This document shows, one piece after another, positions 58,236-64,000 of a stretch of 64,000 nucleotides of DNA. The stretch is from Streptomyces genisteinicus (GTDB lineage Bacteria; Actinomycetota; Actinomycetes; Streptomycetales; Streptomycetaceae), in assembly GCF_014489615.1 (NCBI RefSeq), contig NZ_CP060825.1, forward strand, positions 6,556,001 through 6,620,000. The letters run 5' to 3'. Below the pieces are notes generated by a model, which had not been told where the DNA came from, made no database searches, and saw only the letters and a program-made list of their open reading frames with translations. A program made the translations under genes and the position numbers. Each line of letters opens with the position of its first letter. The first letter of the stretch is position 1.

Positions 58236-59051
58236 TCAGGCGGCGTCCTCGACGAGCCGTTCGCGCAGCCGCTCACGGGTCTCGGGGGAGAGCCCGAGGC
58301 CCTCGGAGAAGTACCGCTCGGTGTCGCCCCAGGTCTCGTCGATCGTCTCGAAGGCGGCGGCGAGGTAGGCGGAACGCGCGTCGAAGAGGGGGTTGAGCAG
58401 TTCCATGACCTCCGCCGACATGGCCTCCGGCGCGGTCGAGCCGCGCCGGACCTTGTAGCGGCGGTGGGGGTCGTTGGACTTCAGGTAGTCCGCCTCGATG
58501 GCGTCCCGCTCCACCCCGACCGCGAGCAGGGTGACGGCGATCGAGAGGCCCGCCCGGTCCTTGCCCGCGGCGCAGTGCATGAGCGCGGGCACGCTGTCCT
58601 CGGCGAGGGCGTGCAGCACCCGGCTGTGCTCGGCGGTCCGCTCGGTGACGATCAGGCGGTACGAGGCGATCATCCGGTCGGCGCCCTTGCCGTCCGCCAG
58701 GATCGACTTGAGCTGGTCGAGGTTCCCGTCGCGGACCATCCGCCAGAACTCCGCGCCGTCCGCCGGGTCGCTCAGCGGGAGGCTGACGTTGCGCACGCCG
58801 GGCAGCTCGACGTCCGGGCCCTCCAGGCGGTGGTCCGCCGCGTTGCGGAAGTCGAAGACCGTGTGCAGGCCGAGCGCCGACAGGTAGGCGGCGTCGCTCG
58901 CGGTGGCGTGGGCGAGATGGCCGCTGCGGTACAGCCGGCCGTGCCGCACCCGCCGGCCGTCGACGGTGGGCAGCCCGCCCACGTCGCGGAAATTGCGGAC
59001 TCCCGCGAGTTCGGGCTCTGTCGACGGCGTCTGCGGCACCTGCTGCGTCAC
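58236..59051 (-). CDS. Tyrosine-specific protein phosphatase (HCx5R)
   Basis: A 271-residue phosphatase. The P-loop is LMHCAAGKDRAGLS, fitting HCx5R with Lys and Asp inside, as in actinobacterial lipid- or tyrosine-phosphatases such as PtpB. NFRDVGGLPTVDGRRVRHGRLYRSGHL is the family's N-terminal motif. It may act on phosphotyrosine or phosphoinositides. GTG 59051 has AAGGAG 5 bases upstream. Its 3' end is 22 bases from the converging small membrane protein gene. Confidence 0.92.
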   Translation of the reverse strand: MTQQVPQTPSTEPELAGVRNFRDVGGLPTVDGRRVRHGRLYRSGHLAHATASDAAYLSALGLHTVFDFRNAADHRLEGPDVELPGVRNVSLPLSDPADGAEFWRMVRDGNLDQLKSILADGKGADRMIASYRLIVTERTAEHSRVLHALAEDSVPALMHCAAGKDRAGLSIAVTLLAVGVERDAIEADYLKSNDPHRRYKVRRGSTAPEAMSAEVMELLNPLFDARSAYLAAAFETIDETWGDTERYFSEGLGLSPETRERLRERLVEDAA

Positions 59052-59501
59052 GTGGACTCCTTCGGATGACTGCCGTCGGCGGGCGCCGACGGAGGCGCGA
59101 TGCCGACGATACGACACGTGTTCATCATTCAATCGTCCTGCTCACGTGCGGGGTGCGCGGGTCGCCGCGCGGGGGCCGCCGCGGTCCCGGGGCGACGGGC
59201 CGGCTCCGGCTCCGCGGAAAGAGGGCGAAGCCGGACGATGCCACCGATCTTGAGCGGTAAATCGGACACCGAATCGCCATTCGCGCATTCTGTCCGAATT
59301 GAGGCGTTGAGGATGACGTGCCCCGCATGAAAAGGAAATGGGTCCGGGGCCGTGAGCAGGATCTCACCGGTGACGGACCGTGCCCGGTTCCCCGGTGCCA
59401 ACTCCCGCGCCGGGCAGGGGATCCCGGCTTCCGGCTCCACGCTGGGTGACCGGAAATGCGGCGGAGTTCCGGACGCGGCACCGCTTTTCCGGAATCGGCG
59501 C
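59052..59501. other. 450-bp region without a supported gene, with an AT-richer island
   Basis: The first part holds the phosphatase promoter. Around 59225-59350 base composition falls well below the neighbours, and a clear hairpin lies at 59262-59297. Open frames exist on both strands (for example minus strand 59129-59440) but have no ribosome binding site and poor codon bias. A remnant or a small RNA is possible. Confidence 0.4.
59262..59297. other. Stem-loop in the AT-richer island
   Basis: TCGGACA pairs with TGTCCGA and, after a CC bulge, GAAT with ATTC, around a 12-base loop. It could be a terminator of a short transcript or a folded RNA element. Confidence 0.4.
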
Positions 59502-59531
59502 TTGTTCCCGCCGAGTCCGTTCGCCTACGGT
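59502..59531 (+). promoter_or_regulatory. Candidate promoter of the M23 gene and its riboswitch
   Basis: TTGTTC (59502-59507), 18 bases, TACGGT (59526-59531). A start near 59538 would put the whole riboswitch in the leader. Confidence 0.5.
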
Positions 59532-59549
59532 CACGCTCCATCCGGACGG

Positions 59550-59724
59550 AACGCCGAATCCTGCCGCCGACCGGACCTCCCAACGAACCCACGTGTGGCA
59601 GGAGCGGGGGACCCAGGTAGTACGCCGTATCCGGAGAATTCGGACGGTTTGGGGTGAATTCGCACTTCCTGTGCGGACGGGCATCTCCAGCCCGAACCCG
59701 ACAGCTCACCTCGCAGGCGCCGGA
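59550..59724 (+). promoter_or_regulatory. c-di-AMP (ydaO/yuaA) riboswitch
   Basis: The hallmark elements occur in order: GCCGAATCCTGCC pairing with GGCAGG (59551-59603), then GAGCGGGGGACCCA (59602-59615), TTGGGGTGAATT (59649-59660), and the 3' consensus GAACCCGACAGCTCACCTC followed by GCAGGC (59694-59718). This class binds c-di-AMP and in actinomycetes commonly precedes cell-wall hydrolase genes such as rpfA, usually lowering expression. It ends ~15 bases before the M23 gene start. Exact ends are approximate. Confidence 0.9.
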
Positions 59725-59736
59725 GAGGAATGCGCC

Positions 59737-60642
59737 ATGCCCGGAAAGGGTAAGCACCGCCGTCCCAAGGCGGGCTCCATCACCCGCGGTTTCGTCGTCG
59801 CCGGCACCGGAGGCGCCGCCATCGCGCTGCCGCTGTTCGGTGCCACCGCCGCCAGTGCGGCGACCGGGCCGGCCCCCGCCGCCGCGCCCGCCGGGACCGT
59901 CGTCGCGGCCACGGCGCCGGCCGCGGTGAAGGCCCCCGCCGCGAAGGCCCCCGAGACCTACACCGTCGTGGCCGGTGACCACCTGTCGAAGATCGCCGAC
60001 GAGCAGCACGTCCGCGGCGGATGGAAGCAGCTCTTCGACGACAACCGGCGCGCGATCGGCGCCGACCCGTCCCTGATCCACCCGGGTCTCGAGCTGACCA
60101 TCGGCGCCAAGTCGAAGGCGAAGAACGACCCCGAGGTCCGCGCCGAGAAGCCCCGCGCCTCCCGCGACGACGCGCGCCCGGCCGCCCCCGCCCAGAAGCC
60201 CGCCCAGAAGCCGGCGGCCGCCGAGAAGGCCGCGTCCGGCTTCTCCGCCCCCATCCCCGGCGCCACCGTCTCCACCCCGTACCACCAGAACGGTGCGATG
60301 TGGTCCAGCGGCTACCACACCGGCGTCGACTTCGTCGCGGCCGGCGGCACCTCGGTGAAGGCCGTCGCGGCCGGTACCGTCGTGTCGGCCGGATGGGGCG
60401 GCTCGTACGGCAACGAGGTCGTCGTCCAGCACACCGACGGCACCTACTCGCAGTACGCGCACCTCTCCTCGCTCTCCGTCTCCAGCGGCCAGTCGGTGAC
60501 CGGCGGCCAGCAGATCGGCCTCTCCGGCTCGACCGGCAACTCCACCGGACCGCACCTGCACTTCGAGATCCGCACCGGGTCCTCCTACGGCTCGGACATC
60601 GACCCGCTGGCCTACCTGCGCCAGCACGGGGTCTCCCTCTGA
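59737..60642 (+). CDS. Secreted LysM / M23 peptidoglycan endopeptidase
   Basis: A 301-residue exported cell-wall enzyme. A signal peptide covers the first ~42 residues (basic start, hydrophobic core, ending TAASAA). A LysM domain at ~73-121 (TYTVVAGDHLSKIADEQH) binds peptidoglycan; an Ala/Pro/Lys linker follows; the M23 zinc domain at ~170-300 has H194 and D198 in HTGVDF and H273/H275 in GPHLHFE. It cuts peptide cross-links or bridges. ATG 59737 has GAGAGGAA 6 bases upstream. Expression is probably limited by the c-di-AMP riboswitch. Confidence 0.94.
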   Translation: MPGKGKHRRPKAGSITRGFVVAGTGGAAIALPLFGATAASAATGPAPAAAPAGTVVAATAPAAVKAPAAKAPETYTVVAGDHLSKIADEQHVRGGWKQLFDDNRRAIGADPSLIHPGLELTIGAKSKAKNDPEVRAEKPRASRDDARPAAPAQKPAQKPAAAEKAASGFSAPIPGATVSTPYHQNGAMWSSGYHTGVDFVAAGGTSVKAVAAGTVVSAGWGGSYGNEVVVQHTDGTYSQYAHLSSLSVSSGQSVTGGQQIGLSGSTGNSTGPHLHFEIRTGSSYGSDIDPLAYLRQHGVSL

Positions 60643-60750
60643 TCCACCGGCGCCGTGCGCCGCGGGCGGCCGGCCGGCCGTCCCGTACCGGGTCCCTCGT
60701 TCCGTCCGGCGGCGGAGCGGGGGATTCCGCGTATTCCGGCTTGGGGAAAA

Positions 60751-60783
60751 GTTGACCGGTGGTAAAGATCACCACCCGTCAAC
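60751..60783. terminator. Inverted repeat between the M23 and SGNH genes
   Basis: GTTGACCGGTGGT (60751-60763) pairs with ACCACCCGTCAAC (60771-60783) with one mismatch around AAAGATC. It is ~110 bases after the M23 stop and 51 before the SGNH start. It may be a terminator, or an operator over a TTGACC hexamer. Confidence 0.5.
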
Positions 60784-60833
60784 CCCTCCTTACGGTCGCG
60801 TAGGTCACATCCACGGGTGAAAGATGCTGTCCC

Positions 60834-61625
60834 GTGGCAGACGATTCGAGAACAGAGAACAGTGGCGCATTCGGGTCGTACGCGGCGATCGGCGACAGTT
60901 TCACCGAGGGCGTCGGCGACCCCGGCCCCGACGGGACGTTCGTCGGATGGGCGGACCGCTTCGCGGTCCTCCTCGACGACCTCGCCCCCGGGCACACCTT
61001 CCGCTACGCCAACCTCGCCGTACGCGGCCGCCTGCTCGACCAGATCGTGGCCGAACAGGTGCCGCGGGCGAAGGAGCTCGCCCCCGACCTGGTCAGCTTC
61101 TGCGCGGGCGGAAACGACATCATCCGGCCGGGCAGCGACCCGGACGCCGTGGCCGAACGCTTCGAGGCCGCCGTCGCCGACCTGACGTCGTGCGTCGGCA
61201 CGGTCATGGTGACCACCGGCTTCGACACCCGCGACGTGCCCGTCCTGCGGCACCTGCGCGGCAAGATCGCCACGTACACCGCCCATGTGCGGGCCATCGC
61301 CGACCGGTACGGCTGCCCGGTCCTCGACCTCTGGTCGCTCCGGTCCGTCCAGGACCGGCGCGCCTGGGACGCGGACCGGCTGCACCTCTCGCCCGAGGGG
61401 CACACCAGGGTGGCGCTGCGGGCGGCGCAGGTCCTCGGCCTCGAGGTGCCTGCCGACCCGGACCAGCCGTGGCCGCCGCTGCCCCCGCGGGGGCAGCTGG
61501 AGGTGCGCCGCGACGACATCCAGTGGGCGCGCGAGTACCTCGGGCCCTGGATCGGGCGGCGCCTGCGCGGGGAGAGCTCCGGCGACCACGTGCTGGCCAA
61601 GCGTCCGGACCTGCTCCCGCTCTGA
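60834..61625 (+). CDS. SGNH/GDSL-type hydrolase
   Basis: A 263-residue esterase-fold enzyme without a signal peptide. Block I is AAIGDSFTEGVGD (Ser nucleophile), block III GGND (CAGGNDIIRPG), and block V DRLHLSPEGH with the catalytic Asp and His. It would hydrolyse an ester or acetyl group; the substrate is unknown. Start GTG 60834 follows GAAAGATG. Single gene between the M23 hydrolase and a converging TetR regulator. Confidence 0.92.
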   Translation: MADDSRTENSGAFGSYAAIGDSFTEGVGDPGPDGTFVGWADRFAVLLDDLAPGHTFRYANLAVRGRLLDQIVAEQVPRAKELAPDLVSFCAGGNDIIRPGSDPDAVAERFEAAVADLTSCVGTVMVTTGFDTRDVPVLRHLRGKIATYTAHVRAIADRYGCPVLDLWSLRSVQDRRAWDADRLHLSPEGHTRVALRAAQVLGLEVPADPDQPWPPLPPRGQLEVRRDDIQWAREYLGPWIGRRLRGESSGDHVLAKRPDLLPL

Positions 61626-61684
61626 CCTCCGGGTGCGGTCGCCGGTCCTTCTCCGGCCCCTCCCGGCCCCTGGGTGGGGCCGGG

Positions 61685-62305
61685 TCAGCGCGCCGTCGCC
61701 GTGAGCTCCGCACGGTCGACGCCCAGCTCCCTGGCCAGCGCGTCGTCCGTCCACTCCAGCATGGCCGCGCGGGACAGCGTGCCCTCGTAGGACGTCATCT
61801 GGACCGCGAGGCCGTCGAGGAACGCGGTGAGCCGCCACGCGGCGGAGGCCGGGTCCTCGCAGCGGAACTCGCCGGACGCCGTGCCCTCCGCGATCACCTC
61901 CGTGAGCGCGGCCTTCCACTGCTGGTCCAGGCCCCGGGACACCTCGCGGAGCGCCGGATCCCGCAAGGACGCCGACCATGCCTCGATCCACAGGCGCCAC
62001 CCCTTCGCCTGCCCGGTCGGCGCGTACCACCGCACCGCCGTGCGCAGTCGGCGCAGGGCCGAGGTGCGGCGCCCGAGCAGTCTGCGCAGATGGGCGAGGT
62101 CGGCATCGGCGGCGTGGGTGAAGGCGGCCGCGACGAGCTGCTCCTTGGAGGCGAAGTGGTACAGCACCAGGGCGTTGCTCACGCCGAGTGCGGCGGCGAC
62201 GTCGGCGATGCGGACCGCTGCCGCGCCGTGCTGCCCGATCTGCTCGACCGCGGCGGTGAGCAACTCCTCCCGCCGCTCGGGGACGCTTCTTCGCACTCTG
62301 CCCAC
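61685..62305 (-). CDS. TetR-family regulator (BetI-like C-terminus)
   Basis: A 206-residue regulator. HTH: RREELLTAAVEQIGQHGAAAVRIADVAAALGVSNALVLYHF. The C-terminal half (WRLWIEAWSASLRDPALREV, then AWRLTAFLDGLAVQM) resembles the BetI-type ligand domain. GTG 62305 is preceded by AGGGTGA; GTG 62314 is an alternative. It is divergent from the metallo-hydrolase gene, 379 bases away, and could control it. Confidence 0.9.
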   Translation of the reverse strand: MGRVRRSVPERREELLTAAVEQIGQHGAAAVRIADVAAALGVSNALVLYHFASKEQLVAAAFTHAADADLAHLRRLLGRRTSALRRLRTAVRWYAPTGQAKGWRLWIEAWSASLRDPALREVSRGLDQQWKAALTEVIAEGTASGEFRCEDPASAAWRLTAFLDGLAVQMTSYEGTLSRAAMLEWTDDALARELGVDRAELTATAR

Positions 62306-62684
62306 GGCGGTCACCCTACACAGCGGATCTTGGCCGGGGTCAGCCCGCGGAGCTGATAATTCCGGTGTCTCGCGGGCCGGTTGGGAGCACGCCCCTCCCG
62401 CACCGCGCGCTCCGTGCGCCCCGTCCGCGCGCCGGGTCCCGTGCGACACGCGCCGGCCGCGCCGCACGGCCGCGTCGCGGGTCTCCTCCCGCCCGCCGCG
62501 CCGAGTCGCCCGGGCGGGGGAGCGGGGGTCGCGGCGGCAGGGTTCCGGTCCGCCGTCCGGCACGCCCCGGAACACGGCGGCGCGGGTGGGCGTTGGCGAG
62601 GGCGGGGGCCGGGGTGGCGTACGCCCGTTCCCCGAACCGTACAGATCCGCACATAATGAATGGACCCCGACACCAGGAGGTGCC
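62306..62684. other. 379-bp divergent promoter region
   Basis: Holds the promoters of the TetR gene and the MBL-fold gene. A CATAAT hexamer at 62652-62657 is a good -10 candidate for the right-hand gene, ~28 bases before its start. The stretch 62430-62600 is very GC-rich. No gene, no strong palindrome seen. Confidence 0.45.
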
Positions 62685-63884
62685 GTGACCGGCGCTGGTT
62701 CCCCCCACTCGCTGCGTGCGCGGCTGCGCGGCCTCAGGACGGCCGCCTTCGGCGCCGACCCGGCCGGTGAGCGCCTGGAGCGCATCCGCCGCTCGCCGAA
62801 CTTCGCGGACGGCTCCTTCCAGAACCCGGTGGGCGCGAGGACCAGGCCGTCCGGCGCGTCCATGACGGAGTTCGCGAAGATCTACTTCGAGAAGGAGGCC
62901 CGGAGCCGGCGCGCCCCCACCGCCCGCGTGCCGGTCCACCCCACCACCCTGGCCGACCTGGCCAGGCCCCCCGCCTCGGGCCTCCGGCTGACCTGGATGG
63001 GCCACTCCAGCGTCCTCGCCGAGATCGACGGACGCCGGGTCCTCTTCGACCCCGTCTGGGGCGACCGGTGCTCACCCTTCGACTTCGTCGGACCCAAGCG
63101 ACTCCATCCCGTGCCCGTGCCGATCGGCACGCTGGGCACCGTCGACGCCGTCGTGATCTCCCACGACCACTACGACCACCTCGACCTGCCCACGATCAAG
63201 GCCCTGGCAGGCACCGGCACCGTCTTCGCCGTACCCCTCGGCGTCGGCGCCCACCTGGAGCGCTGGGGCGTCGCCCCCGACCGGCTGCGCGAGCTCGACT
63301 GGCACGAGAGCGCCGAGGTCTCCGGCCTGCGCCTGACCGCCACCCCTGCCCGCCACTTCTGCGGACGCGGCCTGCGCAACGAGCAGCACACCCTCTGGGC
63401 GTCCTGGGTCGTGACCGGGCCGGACCACCGGATCTACCACAGCGGCGACACCGGGTACTTCCCCGGCTTCTCCGACATCGGCCGCCAGTACGGCCCCTTC
63501 GACGCCACGATGATCCAGATCGGCGCGTACTCCGAGTACTGGCCCGACATCCACATGACACCCGAGGAGGGCGTCCGCGCCCACCTCGACCTCCAGGGCG
63601 GCCGCCCCCACGGCGTCCTGCTCCCGATCCACTGGGGGACCTTCAACCTCGCCCCGCACCCGTGGGCGGAGCCGGGGGAGTGGACGCGGGACGCGGCGGC
63701 GGAGGCGGGCCAGGCGGTGGCCGCCCCCACTCCCGGAGAGCCCTTCGAGCCGGCGGGGGACCACCCCACGGACCCGTGGTGGCGGGCGCTGACCCGCCCC
63801 ATCGCCACGCCCTGGCGCGGCTCCCCGGGGCCACGGGACCCGGACGTCGAGCCCACGTCGGCCGGTGTGCCGGTGGACGGCTGA
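62685..63884 (+). CDS. MBL-fold metallo-hydrolase (NAPE-PLD/UlaG-like)
   Basis: A 399-residue enzyme with the metallo-beta-lactamase motif ISHDHYDHLD (HxHxDH), ARHFCGRG, IYHSGDTGYF and LPIHWGTFNLA, which supply the two-metal site. RLTWMGHSSVLAEIDGRRVLFDPVWGDR is the N-terminal signature of the branch that contains N-acylphosphatidylethanolamine phospholipase D. A phosphodiester or lactone substrate is likely; a lipid is possible. GTG 62685 has AGGAGG 4 bases upstream. Confidence 0.9.
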   Translation: MTGAGSPHSLRARLRGLRTAAFGADPAGERLERIRRSPNFADGSFQNPVGARTRPSGASMTEFAKIYFEKEARSRRAPTARVPVHPTTLADLARPPASGLRLTWMGHSSVLAEIDGRRVLFDPVWGDRCSPFDFVGPKRLHPVPVPIGTLGTVDAVVISHDHYDHLDLPTIKALAGTGTVFAVPLGVGAHLERWGVAPDRLRELDWHESAEVSGLRLTATPARHFCGRGLRNEQHTLWASWVVTGPDHRIYHSGDTGYFPGFSDIGRQYGPFDATMIQIGAYSEYWPDIHMTPEEGVRAHLDLQGGRPHGVLLPIHWGTFNLAPHPWAEPGEWTRDAAAEAGQAVAAPTPGEPFEPAGDHPTDPWWRALTRPIATPWRGSPGPRDPDVEPTSAGVPVDG

Positions 63885-63909
63885 CGGCGCGGCCCGTACC
63901 AGGGGGTTG

Positions 63910-63942
63910 CCGGGGTCCGGTCACCAGGTGACCGGGCCCCGG
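63910..63942 (+). terminator. Hairpin after the MBL-fold gene
   Basis: A 15-bp stem with one mismatch (63910-63924 with 63928-63942) and a 3-base loop, 25 bases after the stop. The remaining bases to the window end show no gene. Confidence 0.75.
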
Positions 63943-64000
63943 CGCGTGCGCCGAGCGGGCGGTGGGGGAAGCGGCCGCGCCCGTGGCGAGGCCCCGGCGG

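Noticed and set aside
59129..59440. A 103-codon minus-strand frame upstream of the phosphatase
   Set aside because: No ribosome binding site, mixed codon use and overlap with a likely promoter region; kept only as part of an unexplained island.

Overview
This window looks like a Streptomyces chromosome. GC is very high (roughly 70-75%), third codon positions are almost all G or C, and GTG starts and 4-base ATGA/GTGA overlaps are common. The gene families and their order resemble the S. coelicolor region that runs from the fatty-acid beta-oxidation genes through idi and zitB to the hopanoid cluster. No tRNA, rRNA, CRISPR array, insertion sequence or phage gene was seen.

Layout. 1-6047: beta-oxidation genes (CoA-transferase end, acyl-CoA dehydrogenase, thiolase, FadB) facing a DUF2087 gene and a MerR regulator. 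6160-14190: a macrodomain protein, a cis-prenyltransferase overlapping a DUF2236 oxygenase with EF-hands, a secreted S1 protease, a secreted sphingomyelinase-like enzyme, a voltage-gated-type channel and a second DUF2236 protein. 14191-23055: a beta-glucoside regulon with a GH1 glucosidase, a CebEFG-like importer, a secreted GH81 endo-beta-1,3-glucanase and a LacI regulator, joined by three near-identical 14-bp palindromes. 23325-35335: a TetR/acetyltransferase pair with its own double operator, a BCCT transporter, an ABC-F protein, Tex, a tiny LPFR-type protein, an SCO6745-like protein, a GlxA/DJ-1 pair and an enoyl-CoA hydratase.

35619-46991: an anti-sigma-like ATPase, idi, a methyltransferase-acetyltransferase fusion, a ZitB-type metal exporter with a Zur-like box, then a tightly overlapped operon of two CDP-alcohol phosphatidyltransferases, a cytidylyltransferase-like enzyme, an archaeal-type sn-glycerol-1-phosphate dehydrogenase and a GT2 glycosyltransferase, followed by a Wzm/Wzt-type exporter. 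This last block is the best candidate for an undescribed system: it has the parts to activate, transfer, decorate and export a glycerol-1-phosphate-based lipid head group or surface polymer.

47337-57362: hopanoid biosynthesis (hpnC, hpnD, hpnE, polyprenyl synthase, shc, hpnG, hpnH, aminotransferase), with very small ORFs coupled at three junctions and without the dxs and ispG genes found inside the S. coelicolor cluster. 57437-63884: an XRE-cupin regulator with a clear operator and a small membrane protein, a HCx5R phosphatase, a LysM/M23 cell-wall hydrolase behind a c-di-AMP (ydaO) riboswitch, an SGNH hydrolase, a TetR regulator and a metallo-beta-lactamase-fold hydrolase.

Isoprenoid metabolism links several parts: idi, the cis-prenyltransferase, the trans-prenyl synthase and the hopanoid enzymes all make or use prenyl diphosphates. 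DUF2236 oxygenases include enzymes that cleave polyprenyl chains. All calls come from reading the sequence; no database search was run.
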